NCBI GenBank assembly: GCA_000310025.1
Contig: FN648820.1
Span: forward strand, 6,005-35,618
Direction: 5' to 3'
DNA length: 29,614 nucleotides
From: Ectocarpus siliculosus
Taxonomy: Eukaryota > Sar > Phaeophyceae > Ectocarpales > Ectocarpaceae
How positions within the stretch are numbered: the first letter of the stretch is position 1; each line of letters starts with the position of its first letter. Below are positions 1 to 9,508 of the stretch, piece by piece. Below the pieces are notes generated by a model, which was not told where the DNA came from, searched no databases, and saw nothing but the letters and a program-made list of their open reading frames with translations. The translations under genes were made by a program, and so were the position numbers.

Positions 1-1430
1 TTTGAACGCTACATTTTCGCCTTGATCAGGTTAAGCCGCGTGTCATAAGACATATTAGCTGTCGTTACACCGAGCGACAGGTGATAGATGTAACTGTCGT
101 CAGACGTGTGCTTCCACGGGTGGAAACAGAGTGCATACCCCTCCCCCACTTGATACTTCCCTTCCCTGCTGTGCGCTGGTGTGAGAGCTGGGGTAACGTT
201 ACCTTTCACCTACCGGTTACCCCCCCCCCCCCCCGTCCACATTCCGCTTTCGTGGTCATACATACCCCCCGCATACTATTGCTGAACCTCCTGTTCCCTC
301 TTTTTTGTTCGGTGTTGTCCAACTGCTAGCGAAACAGCAGGACACAAGTCAGTTCTCGTCACCTAGCGCACCAATCGTCTTGGTACCACTTCGATCGTGT
401 GCTCCATTGCGATATCTAGGGCCGTGACAGTTGTGTTAGGCATGGGTGCTGTGTGTGGGAAGACCTTCGTGGCTGCGTGGAATCCAAATCGCTTTTTTTT
501 GGCCCGAGCAATCGGGCCACATCGCAAGGCGAAAACGCCAAACCGGATTTCACATCGCCACGATGCTCTCACCACACACAGCACCCAATGCCCAACACAA
601 CTATCTTGCCCACAGACACCACAATGGATCACACGCTCGAAGTGGTGCGATGGCGATCGGCGTCCTAGGTGTCGAGAACTAACGTGGTGCTGTGCTCACA
701 TTGCTGGCAGTTGATAAACGCGGCGGTAACAAAAAATCATGCACGACAGACAGCACATTGCATACCCTCATCACACCACAGAGAGTCCAGCCCAATCGAG
801 CCCAGATGTTATTGCCCGCTGTGCGTGTGTTGTCTTCTGTGTGGTGTCGCCCGCAGTGCGTATGTTCTCTGCTGCAATCCTCTGTGCGTTCCGAAAAAAA
901 AAGTGCATCTGCTGACCCCTGTATTCTAAAATCAAGTCATGTACTCTAAAACCAAATAGACTGTACAAACGGTTTGGTCTTGATGGGGCCCTATATTGCG
1001 GCGAGACCTCAGGCCAGAGTAGAAATCTCGCTTCGCTCGAGCACAATCTAAAAACAGGTTAGAATGTCTCACCCGAGCGTCGAAATCCTTGTCCCAGCTG
1101 AGCGCGAAGATCTCCCTCAGGGGGCGATTCGTGTGCTGGTCGCGAACGGGTTGGAACGCTCGCCCCGAAACTCTCCGGCCGATGCCAAAGCATGCTGCGT
1201 GTTTGTCAAAACGTCAGTCCAACAGAAGTAACCGTTCGATTTTCGGGTTGCGAGAAAGCTACCTTGAACCTTTCAGCAGTTGCCGACAAATCAAAACACG
1301 CGCCAAGAAAATTTTGTTCGAGCCGGGCGACGACATGTATCGGCGAGCTTTTGAATGAGGAGAATAAAGAGGGAGAGCGCAAAAGCAGCGGGTCGTAGCC
1401 TACGACCACAACCGCTTCATGTATTAAGCT
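1..1430. other. Mostly non-coding region holding a palindrome
   Basis: Apart from the palindrome at 295-735, I see no gene here. There is a C-run at about 221-234. The short open frames are in several overlapping phases, with no recognisable domain and no consistent splice signals. A frame at 1192-1398 on the plus strand is open but unrecognised and has a composition no better than its neighbours. Confidence 0.4.
295..735. repeat. Long imperfect palindrome (foldback / MITE-like)
   Basis: The left half pairs with the right half over about 200 bases each side. Matching blocks are 320-326 with 707-713 (CAACTGC/GCAGTTG), 351-366 with 665-680 (AGTTCTCG and CACCTAG outer blocks), 381-409 with 621-650 and 430-459 with 572-601. 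The centre is the perfect palindrome GGCCCGAGCAATCGGGCC at 501-518. Arms differ by scattered substitutions and small indels, so this is an aged inverted duplication. Likely explanations are a foldback/MITE element or a transcribed hairpin source of small RNA. No transposase frame lies inside, and I could not define a target-site duplication. Confidence 0.65.
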
Positions 1431-1785
1431 TCAGGAATCACGCAACACGCCGCGGGTATGTATTGCCGAATAGTACGCCTTTCGCCAGTATGCTCGCAAA
1501 TATGGCTTCTGGTACAACCAAGTAGCCCACGACACGTGACCAAAAACATATTCTTTGGAGAGCATGTGCTTGAGCTTATCATAGTACAAGAGAGAAACAT
1601 GCGCGTCCCTGTTGAAGCATATATCGACCACCATTTTTGCTCCATTTGGCGCCTAACGCAACAAGATTGTGTTCTGAGGCACGCTGCAATAGCTCTCTCC
1701 GATTCACTGCCTGTGATTCAATGAGCGAAAAAAAAGACATCCGCAACACGCATACGCACAATATGAGCACAAAGCAACACGGCAC
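1431..1785 (-). pseudogene. Possible coding remnant, unrecognised
   Basis: Two overlapping minus-strand frames each look protein-like. One (1579-1785) contains RELLQRASEHNLVALGAKW. The next (1431-1634) contains VVDICFNRDAHVSLLYYDKL, then a tryptophan/tyrosine-rich stretch, and ends in a stop. Switching from the first frame to the second near 1640 would give one continuous product, so a single indel is possible. I do not recognise a family. The alternative is chance open frames; the aromatic-rich balanced composition argues weakly against that. Confidence 0.22.
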
Positions 1786-1970
1786 AAGTCAATACGGAAT
1801 AATCCACGACGAAGAACCCGCTATCGCCTTCCCAAGGGCACACACTCACCAAGACATTGTGGAGAAAACAAAATGAACAACGCCCAACAGCACACAAGTT
1901 GCGTCGCCCCCGAGAGGCAACAACCAAACAAAAAGACGAATCAGCCACTCACATCCTTCCATTTCTTGAG

Positions 1971-2734
1971 CTACGTCTCTTTGAGCTGGGGGAGGGCGAT
2001 CAGGCATGATTGCCGACGCGCGGGAACCTCGTTCTCCCTGAAACTATCATCCTCGGACTCCTCCTCGTCGGCGGTCTCGATGTTCCTCTTGGTTACGCGG
2101 TCGAGGGTTGCCGTGAGGCTGTCGAAGATGACAAGCCGTATGGCCTTGTACATTTTGCAGGACCTGGTCGTCAATGCCGCGACAAACTTTGCTGAAAAGC
2201 GTGCGGCAGCGGGCATTACGGCGACAAGTGTGTGCGACAGGATGGGGGGAGGGGCGAGGGGGGGGGGTTAGTGGAAAACACACAAAACGTTTTCTTCGAC
2301 GATACCCAAAGAAGAGTGGTGGCGCGTTTTCGCATTGGGGGCTGGAACCCATTCCCAAGAGGATCGAGAGCTGGCCGGCGTGTCTCTCTCTTTCATTGTC
2401 GTCTTCCGTAATGATGACGTTGCAAATCCTTTGCTTCTCGGCGAGGACCTACGGTGAGCTCTCCAGAGCGGCTCAGCCCGACGTCCTCATCAGGGGCTAC
2501 AATACGAACAACGATTTTCATGTCCAATCTTGCACAGCAGTGGGGTCGAGGCTGTGTAGCTGAGCGTAGCTGTTGAGAGCTTTCGAACCTTACCACTAAA
2601 TTGATGTTGTTATTGGCGAGCAGCGCACCCTTCACCGCCGCTTCGCTGCCCGTCAGAACGTGGGACATGTGCTTCGCCAGGAATGAAACGAGACGCCTCC
2701 CGTCATTGTAGTCGTCCACGTCGATCCACCTGGT
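1971..2734 (-). CDS. Candidate 3' end of an unrecognised three-exon gene
   Basis: Three minus-strand exons join in phase. Exon at 2594-2734 (47 codons) is preceded by CTGTGCAG and followed by GTAAGG; it reads from TRWIDVDDYNDG to NNNINLV. Exon at 2349-2448 follows CACCGTAG and reads VLAEKQRICNVIITEDDNER, then HAGQLSILLGM. It ends at a weaker GTTCCA donor. Exon at 1971-2191 follows CTTTTCAG and reads AKFVAAL, then KMYKAIRLVIFDSL, an acidic stretch (ADEEESEDD) and a stop. The 5' part, upstream of 2734, was not found. No domain is recognised. The exon model is my inference from splice signals and phase; the second donor is the weakest point. Confidence 0.4.
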
Positions 2735-4072
2735 CTGCACAGCAATAGATACAAGCAGGGACAGGGACGAGCAGCACGGAGATCAAACAATGGTAACATT
2801 AAATTCAAGGCCGCGACACGAGGGATTAGTGGTTGATTCTCTCTTCTCTGCGCGCTGTCGTCGAATGTAGAGTGCGGACAGGTACTTCATTTCTTTTTTG
2901 GCACGTATACGTACTGCAGGGATTGTAGGTGCACTTCTTCTTGACGCCGGCCCTTTCCTTGCAAAGTGTGAGTGTTCTTTATACTGTATCTTCTGATGGC
3001 TCTAGCATTTTTGTGACCACCGACCGAGTCTTCGCTAGATTTTGGGAATAACAACTGACACTTGTTTAATGTGAAGAAAATAACAACAACAACAACAACA
3101 ACAACACCAACAGCGAAAGATATGAATATGAAAACCAGGGTGACGCTGCTTCTCGACGCCCGCATTCGTTCGGTTACACATCTTCCTCACTCCTCAGCTC
3201 CTCAGCGCTCTCCCGCATCCCACTCTTGCCCAGCCTTCGTGAGTCTCTTTCCTACTCTTGCACAGCTGTCGGAAAGGCGCAGTATCTTTCAGCCGGTCAA
3301 CATCGTTTAAAACTCACCAACCGCATCTTTTATGCGATAAAAAAACATGTATCTTGGAATCGCTTCCTTAAGCGTGACGGCGGAAGCCCCCGAAGCCCCT
3401 TGCACTTGTACTGATGGCGTTGGGTCGTACCTAGTAGTCTTAACCCTTACGTGACTACAGGCCGATTCAGCTCCGTTCTCAGCTCCGATCACTTTGCGTG
3501 CCGAAAGATCGCCGTTGTGCCTCGGCTAAGAGCAAAAAACATACATAGAGACCAGCAGGGAGACACAGGCAGCCCACCCCAAAAGCACGCTTATCAGCAA
3601 TGCGCACAGGACTCACATAGTCTAGTGCAATACTTTTCACCCATGCCTAACCTCTCTGACGTGGGGCAGGTATCCTTTCCAGATCCAATCTACTGCCTAC
3701 CGGTACTGCAAGATTCAAACACAAAATACCACCGGAGGGTGCATACAGCACCCTGAACATGTGATCAACCCGGTGCCGCATCCGCGGGGGAGAGCAGAGC
3801 AAGCGTACACCGGAGCCGATGCTAACGTACTGCCTCGGTGCTTGATGTTGTTGTGATTGCGGTGCGTGTGGTTCCCAGTATTGGGAGTGGAGGGTGGTTC
3901 GTCTGCTGTGTGCAAAAATTTCGCTCAAAGGCAAGGGTTTTCGGGACTACAGCTCTGATCACAGCTCCGATCACAGCTCTCTATTTGTAGTACAGATTAG
4001 TAAAATTTATCACGATTTTTATGCATTTTGTGCGATAGTGGATGATGGTCTCGATTCTCTGATGCGCGGGCC
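2735..4072. other. No supported gene; AAC microsatellite
   Basis: I see no gene in this stretch. It holds an (AAC)n microsatellite at about 3082-3111. Near 3950-3980 there is a short tandem motif (CAGCTCCGATCA-type, three copies), a diverged form of which also occurs near 3470-3490. Open frames here are short and unrecognised. Confidence 0.4.
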
Positions 4073-4310
4073 TTTATTTTGTTTTCTTTCGAATTGCTTC
4101 ATTGTTTCTTCGGTTTCTAGGCTACGTGTTGGGGAGAGAGACGCACGAAACGCTCATCGTCTCTCCGGCCGCGTTAGCTGCAAAGGCCGGCGTCAACTCT
4201 TACGAATCCATCTCTCTCCCCACAAATTCTAGCCGGGGGACTACGACTGCAAACGCAGGAGTCCCAAAACTGACCAAGTCCTCAAATGGTACACACCATT
4301 CTACAACACC
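4073..4310 (-). repeat. B2 terminal repeat (3' end of element)
   Basis: This 238-bp copy of B1 forms the outer end of the element. In element sense it ends in AAAATAAA at 4073, giving a polyadenylation-type AATAAA at the terminus. Beyond 4073 the similarity stops. It carries the same inverted-repeat pairs as B1. Confidence 0.8.
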
Positions 4311-4378
4311 TGACTAGATACCGAATATTCCCGAACTTATGCCCCCACCTTCGAAAGAAAAGGGATGGGAGGGCGGGA
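4311..4378 (-). other. Unique spacer between A2 and B2
   Basis: This 68-bp segment is not shared with the A1 side or with the B1 side, apart from a faint GACTA..CCGAATA similarity to sequence just beyond B1 (about 4905-4917). It may be an ancestral piece of the inner 3' region. Confidence 0.5.
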
Positions 4379-4640
4379 TTTTCTAAACTGCCGCCGCTAC
4401 TGCGTTAGGCGGCTGCTGCTGTCCTTCCGTTGCTTCACGCGCTCTGTAGCTGTCACACGTTACCCGACTTTGCTACAGCCCCTGCGTGGACTCGATCACG
4501 GAATGACACCCCCAACTATAGACTAATAATTCCAAACACCGTGACCCTGGGTTTCCGGTAGAAATGAAGCCAAATTCTAATTCGACTGTTACAAAATAAA
4601 CACCAGTTTATTCTATCTGCTTCGACGAACAAGCCTTCCT
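4379..4640 (-). repeat. A2 internal repeat
   Basis: This 262-bp direct copy of A1 (13259-13520) has about three substitutions. It abuts B1 with no intervening base at 4640/4641, matching a circle-junction structure. Confidence 0.85.
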
Positions 4641-4878
4641 TTTATTTTGTTTTCTTTCGAATTGCTTCATTATTTCTTCGGTTTCTAGGCTACGTGTTGG
4701 GGAGAGAGACGCACGAAACGCTCATCGTCTCTCCGGCCGCGTTAGCTGCAAAGGCCGGCGTCAACTCTTACAAATCCATCTCTCTCCCCACAAATACTAG
4801 CCGGGGGACTACGACTGCAAACGCAGGAGTCCCAAAACTGACCAAGTCCTCAAATGGTACACACCATTCTACAACACC
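4641..4878 (-). repeat. B1 internal repeat with three inverted-repeat pairs
   Basis: This 238-bp copy of B2 begins 41 bases after the YR stop codon. It holds three short inverted pairs in a row: GAGAGACG (4704-4711) with CGTCTCTC (4726-4733); CGGCC (4734-4738) with GGCCG (4753-4757); GGGACT (4805-4810) with AGTCCC (4828-4833). These could be recombinase binding arms or RNA hairpins. The element-sense end carries AATAAA. Confidence 0.8.
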
Positions 4879-4919
4879 CACATCGAGGTCAGTTTCTGGA
4901 CGACTACCGAATAAGTCAA

Positions 4920-6158
4920 CTATCCGTTCCCCCAGACGGTCCCCTCCCCCGGCTGTCTCGATACGATCCTACTGCCGTCTGTAAGTTTCCGTGACACTCG
5001 CCGCGAATCCTCTACATTGTTTCGCGCGTACGGCTTGTATGCATCCGACCTCCACTTCCCTTCTCTCTGAATCACTCGTTCTGCGATGTCTCCGCCCGAT
5101 GCAAGAGCCGTCGCGCCTCCAATTCGCAACGAGTGCAACGCGTACTCCTGGGGGTTACGCCCCGACTTCGCTACCACTTCTCTGACTGCACGGAGGGCAG
5201 CAGTATACCTCACTACTCTCACTGCTCTTCCACTACGGTACGAAGCCAACGGTGCGGAGTCAGGCAACGTCGCATGACACGATAACAGCTCCACCACAAG
5301 AGCCACCGCGCCGCCGCGTGCTCTCACACCTGACTGCGGTCCCGTGACTTCGTCTCGCGTACGAACCCGTATGTTTCCTTTCTGCTCTTGATCAGCCTTG
5401 TGCCCTCTAAACCTCATTTCGACACGGTCTGCTCTACTAAAGACTAATTGCGTCTCGCCAGCAAACAATGCTACGTCCGCCCTCGTAAGACAGTGTGCCT
5501 CATGCACCCTGCCCGCATCATTCGCGAACACCTCATCAGACCGTGTGATAAAGAGATAGGACAAGCACAGACACAGCCACATCACTCTGCCCCCTTCCCC
5601 CCAGTTCTGGCTTGCGCTTTCCCCGTCCAGCAGCATACGCCAAGACACAGGCAGGCGCACACGGCGTACCGTCCCCATAGCCACGTGGTTCCTCGCAATC
5701 CCCCTTAGCGCACATTTCAACATCGGAGACGACAAGTCTAGCTCGACAGAAGCTTCCAGCCTATGAAAATGTTGTACAGCCGTGAGTTTTCCGTATATTG
5801 TACTCGCTAGATTACCCTCAGACTCGAAACACCAGGCTACGAAGTCTATCAACTCCCACACATGAAGGTCCCCGGCACGTTGCCCTAGGAACATAGGCTT
5901 CTCCGTCAGCCTGCGAAACGTGCACCAAGAGTTGAAGCCTGACGTGTAAGTCCTTCTAGACGAAGACGCAACTGAGTGCTCGACGAGCTGCATGCCAAGA
6001 CGTCGGTAACAAAGTCCCGTCCTGCCTGTCCCAGGTCCTGAACCTGCTGATAGCCCTGGAGCCAACCTCGTGCAGACCGGCGTGCTGCCGTTCGATTTAG
6101 CCGCAGGTGCGCTGCCATCCGAGGTAGGCCCCCCCGCCACGCGGGAGAGCCCGCACCC
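4920..6158 (-). CDS. Tyrosine recombinase (DIRS/Ngaro-like), reached past an in-frame UAG
   Basis: This catalyses site-specific DNA strand exchange through a phosphotyrosine and would integrate the element's circular DNA. Counting from the GTG at 6140, the expected residues are R200 (YLFITRSDE), K248 (GHKADQ), H336 and R339 (LHSLRIGG), W363 and Y371 (KWRSDAYKPYAR). The N-terminal part (about 50-160) has the helical SAM-like core-binding character. The frame has no ATG before the conserved region. It is the same frame as the gag-like ORF and is separated from it only by UAG at 6159-6161, so a Gag-YR readthrough product is likely. It ends at TAG just before B1. The catalytic set is complete, so activity is possible. 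Exact family placement would need a tree. Confidence 0.88.
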   Translation of the reverse strand, partial: GCGLSRVAGGPTSDGSAPAAKSNGSTPVCTRLAPGLSAGSGPGTGRTGLCYRRLGMQLVEHSVASSSRRTYTSGFNSWCTFRRLTEKPMFLGQRAGDLHVWELIDFVAWCFESEGNLASTIYGKLTAVQHFHRLEASVELDLSSPMLKCALRGIARNHVAMGTVRRVRLPVSWRMLLDGESASQNWGEGGRVMWLCLCLSYLFITRSDEVFANDAGRVHEAHCLTRADVALFAGETQLVFSRADRVEMRFRGHKADQEQKGNIRVRTRDEVTGPQSGVRARGGAVALVVELLSCHATLPDSAPLASYRSGRAVRVVRYTAALRAVREVVAKSGRNPQEYALHSLRIGGATALASGGDIAERVIQREGKWRSDAYKPYARNNVEDSRRVSRKLTDGSRIVSRQPGEGTVWGNG

Positions 6159-6161
6159 CTA
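6141..6161 (-). promoter_or_regulatory. UAG readthrough site with downstream hairpin
   Basis: The gag-like ORF ends in UAG (6159-6161). After a 4-base spacer (GGGU), the perfect hairpin GCGGG-CUCU-CCCGC follows at 6141-6154. The reading frame stays open after UAG into the recombinase. UAG followed by G and by a structured element is the known arrangement of retroviral Gag-Pol readthrough in gammaretroviruses. That it works here is inference; a simple nonsense mutation is the alternative. Confidence 0.5.
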
Positions 6162-7538
6162 TTTGTCTTTCCCGTGGGTGAAGAAGTCAGCGGCCTTGGG
6201 TCTCGCGCCGCCCTCGCCAGCGGCGCGCGCCTCTCCTCCGCGCCCTCTCCCGTTGCCGTGGCCAACGCCGCGCGCGCCGGTTGCCGGAGTTTCGGACGCT
6301 CCGCGCCTAGCGTGGGAAGGGTTCTGGGCGTGGATGTATGGGCAGTTACGATCATGGCAACCGGACGACGAGTTGAAGGCGAAGCAGTAACCACGCGATC
6401 TTCCGGAAGTGGTCCCCCGGGATCGCTTGGACGGCGATAGGAGCTGTTCTCCTGCCCGTATCTGAGGCTGGTAGACGGCGGCGGCGCCGACCCCGCCCAT
6501 GGCGATGAAGCCAGTAATCCTCTTCCACTCGATGGTTACCACGGGCGGAAAATCCTCGATGACAGTCGGCGGCGCAGAGTTCGTTGTCTTGAAACTGATG
6601 ACGGCGTCAAACCACCGCGATGCGAACAGGATTAGATCGTCGTTGATGAATCCCGCGAACCGGAGTTTGTTCGCGGGATTTCGCATCTCGCCGCGGTTTT
6701 CACGACAGTGCTCGGTGACCATCGCCAAGCCGACGTTGAGGGACTCCTCGAGGATGCCCACGCGCTGGAGACTCTCAGAATCGGTAATGCCTGTTTTGAG
6801 CAACGCCGATATGGTCGTGATGAGGATCGAGAGCGACTCTTCCAACGGAACCTCGGCGTTAGGCGTGTCAGATCCCGAACGGTAGTCTTCGACCCGGAAG
6901 TTTGAGAGCGTGTTGAGCGATGCCGCCACTTTCTCTGTCACCAGGACGCCTTTGCGAAGCAAGGATTGCCACTCCATCTGCGACAGTTTTGAAACTGCCG
7001 GAGGCCGCCCCAGGATGAGCCACGCTTTTACCCGGCGGAGGTCCCCCCACATCCGCGCTCTATCCTTTGCCGTAGCCTTAGACGCCTCGGCGCTGGGTGT
7101 AGCGGGGGCCCGAGAGGCCGATGGTGGGGCGGTTGTGCCCACCAGTTGCACCTCCCCCTGAAGGCCAGGTCCTGCTGGTTGGGTGGCGATCAGGTCGTCG
7201 ATCGTTGCTTGAAGCTGCTGGCGATCGCCGGCAGCCTCATCGCGCTTCCGCTGCAGCTCCTCCCTCAGGCCGTCCACCAGCCCGCGGAGAGAAGCGAGCT
7301 CAGTCTCATCAGCGGGGGGGTCGCCGCGGTTGCCTGTCCCTCGCGCTCGCGAGGAGGATACCGCTCGACGCCTCGCGGGAGTACGTGATCCGCTGCGCGT
7401 CGAGGGGCGAGCCGTCGAGCTCGCCACCGATCGCGCGGTAGACCTCCTCGTGCGTGGTGTCGAAGGTGTCGCCGCCCGACCTCGCCCTGCTTGCCCAGCC
7501 GCTGCCCTGCCGCTCCGCGTGGAGGCCCGTGTCGGCAT
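6159..7538 (-). CDS. Gag-like nucleic-acid-binding protein with CCCH finger
   Basis: This 459-residue protein begins at an ATG after an element leader. Residues 1-75 are rich in Arg, Ser, Thr and Ala (basic, probably disordered). About 78-120 is a likely coiled coil (heptads of L/V/I with E, R, Q). About 160-360 is a mainly helical domain with FRVEDY and FASRWFDAVISF segments. A zinc finger C385-x8-C394-x4-C399-x3-H403 follows, then a Gly/Arg-rich tail. This order resembles the first ORF of YR retrotransposons, which packages element RNA. I infer that role; the sequence shows only the domains. It stops at UAG in frame with the recombinase. A partial second copy of its 5' end is at 10219-10516. 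Confidence 0.62.
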   Translation of the reverse strand: MPTRASTRSGRAAAGQAGRGRAATPSTPRTRRSTARSVASSTARPSTRSGSRTPARRRAVSSSRARGTGNRGDPPADETELASLRGLVDGLREELQRKRDEAAGDRQQLQATIDDLIATQPAGPGLQGEVQLVGTTAPPSASRAPATPSAEASKATAKDRARMWGDLRRVKAWLILGRPPAVSKLSQMEWQSLLRKGVLVTEKVAASLNTLSNFRVEDYRSGSDTPNAEVPLEESLSILITTISALLKTGITDSESLQRVGILEESLNVGLAMVTEHCRENRGEMRNPANKLRFAGFINDDLILFASRWFDAVISFKTTNSAPPTVIEDFPPVVTIEWKRITGFIAMGGVGAAAVYQPQIRAGEQLLSPSKRSRGTTSGRSRGYCFAFNSSSGCHDRNCPYIHAQNPSHARRGASETPATGARGVGHGNGRGRGGEARAAGEGGARPKAADFFTHGKDK

Positions 7539-7539
7539 C

Positions 7540-7919
7540 TGGTCGCGGTTAGAGTCGTATAAGCAGCGAACCGGCGGCAGGCGGCGGGCGAGCGTCAGGG
7601 CGGCGTTGCGGGAACACTTCTTTTCCTCTTCATCGTGGGCGTAGTCGATCGCGCGCCTGGATCTGCAGTTAGAATGGTCTACAAATCCTATCTTCGGGCG
7701 AAACTATCTGACGAGGGTTTTCGTCGGGCCCAGAACGACGCGTTGTTATATCGCGAGCTCGCGTTAGTTCGTTCTCGATGCCTGTGGATTGAATGGAGTG
7801 ATTATTGCTGCTGACGCTACGGTCACCGGACGTCGACCAATCCCGAATATTTCTCTCATTGGAACACTAGTGATGGTTTCTTTTTTTTTTATATATATAT
7901 TTTCTTGGATTCGGTGAGT
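7540..7919 (-). other. Leader segment next to the gag start
   Basis: This is non-coding leader between the hairpin array and the gag ATG. It is repeated at 10518-10897 and, inverted, at about 29340-29614. It includes a T-run followed by (AT)n near 7881-7901. No other gene is seen. Confidence 0.6.
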
Positions 7920-9310
7920 CCCGGTTCGCCATCGGCACGGGTGCTTCCACTCATTGGCGCCTCCCGTGCTGATACGTGTTTTTTTTTTTTCTTCGATGCG
8001 TTGGATACGGTGAACTCCACTTGCCAACAGCGCGGGTGCTTCCACTCATTGGCGCGTCCCTCGCTGAAACGTGACAACACATATGCAGCACGGGTGCTTC
8101 CACTCATTGGCGCGTCCCGTGCTGATACGTGTTTTTTTTTTTTTTCTTCGATGCGTTGGATACACGGTGAAACTCCACTTGCCAACAGCGCGGGTGCTTC
8201 CACTCATTGGCGCGTCCCTCGCTGAAACTGACAACACATATGCAGCACGGGTGCTTCCACTCATTGGCGCGACCCGTACTGATACTTGTACGCAGCGCGG
8301 GTGCTTCCACTCATTGGCGCGTCCCTTGCTGAAACTGACAACACATATGGGTACGGGTGCTTCCACTCATTGGCGCGTCCCGTACTGATACGTGTATGAC
8401 TTCGTTTTCGATGCGTGGAGATCGGTTAATTCTACTCGCCAACAGCACGGGTGCGTCCACTCATTGGCGCGTCCCGTGCTGATACGTGTACGGCGTTTTT
8501 GTTCTTTCTTGTTGAGATCGGTTAACTCTACTCCCCAACAGCACTCATTGGCGCGTCCCTTGCTGAAACTGACAACACATATGCAGCACGGGTGCTTCCC
8601 CTCATTGGCGCGTCCCGTACTGATACCTGTATGACTTTGTTTTCGATGGGTGGAGATCGGTTAATTCTACTCGCCAACAGCACGGGCGCTTCCACTCATT
8701 GGCGCGTCCCGTGCTGATACGTGTACGGCGTTTTGTTCTTTCTTTTTTTGAGATCGGTTAACTCTACTCGCCAACAGCACTCATTGGCGCGTCCCTTGCT
8801 GAAACTGACAACACATATGCAGCACGGGTGCTTCCACTCATTGGCGCGTCCCGTACTGATACGTGTACGACTTCGTTTTCGATGCGTGGAGATCGGTTAA
8901 TTCTACTCGCCAACAGCACGGGTGCGTCCACTCATTGGCGCGTCCCGTGCTGATACGTGTACGGCGTTTTGTTCTTTCTTTTTTTGAGATCGGTTAACTC
9001 TACTCGCCAACAGCACGAGTGCTTCCACTCATTGGCGCGTCCCGTGCTGAGGCTGACATCACATATGCAGCACGGGTGCTTCCACTCATTGGCGCGTCCC
9101 GTACTGATGCATGATTTGTGGTATTTTTCTACCGCTGGGTTGAATTCGGTTAACTCTACTCGCCAACAGCACGGGTGCTTCCACTCATTGGCGCATCCCG
9201 TGCTGATACATGTATGACTTCGTGTTTCGTTGCGTTGAGATCGGTTAACTTCCACTCGCCAACAGCACGGACGAGTGCTTCCACTATTGGCGCGTCCCGT
9301 GCTGGTGCGT
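7920..9310 (-). repeat. Array of ~18 hairpin units in the element leader
   Basis: A core of about 40 bases recurs about 18 times, spaced roughly 50-105 bases apart. Each unit has arms GCACGGG...CCCGTGC around a conserved CACTCATTGGCG interior. Variants keep pairing: GTACGGG with CCCGTAC, or CAGCG-type arms with CGCTG. Two unit types tend to alternate: one preceded by CGCCAACAG, giving a second possible stem CGCCAA/TTGGCG that crosses the first, and one preceded by CATATGCAG. Linkers include a GATCGGTTAA motif and T-rich runs. Open frames through the array are an effect of repetition and not genes. Confidence 0.85.
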
Positions 9311-9508
9311 GTCCGTGTTTTTTTTTTTTTTCATTGAGATCACTTCCGCATAGACAATCCTACGGCAGGTTGACGAGTTTTTGGCATGCATCAATTGCTG
9401 TCCGGGCGTTTTTTGGAACGGTCGCTTAATCGTCGATGGATGTGACGTATTCTTATGGAAGGTTTGTGTCACATCGGTCGTAAATTTGGCGTGATGCCCC
9501 TCGAGACC
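9311..9508 (-). other. Leader segment between array and tRNA-like sequence
   Basis: Unique leader sequence, conserved in the second copy (12289-12484) and, inverted, at about 27884-28085. No gene is seen. Confidence 0.5.

Noticed and set aside
4102-4984. LGRETHETLIVSPAALAAKAG frames in both B repeats as a duplicated exon after a TTTCTAG acceptor
   Set aside because: The frame lies antisense to the element's genes, within terminal repeats full of inverted pairs; no upstream exon was found.
4991-7644. Plus-strand open frames opposite the gag-like and recombinase ORFs
   Set aside because: Shadows of the minus-strand genes in GC-rich sequence.
7920-9310. CRISPR-like array
   Set aside because: Units are variable, imperfectly spaced, lie in a eukaryotic mobile element, have no cas genes, and the linkers are themselves repeated.
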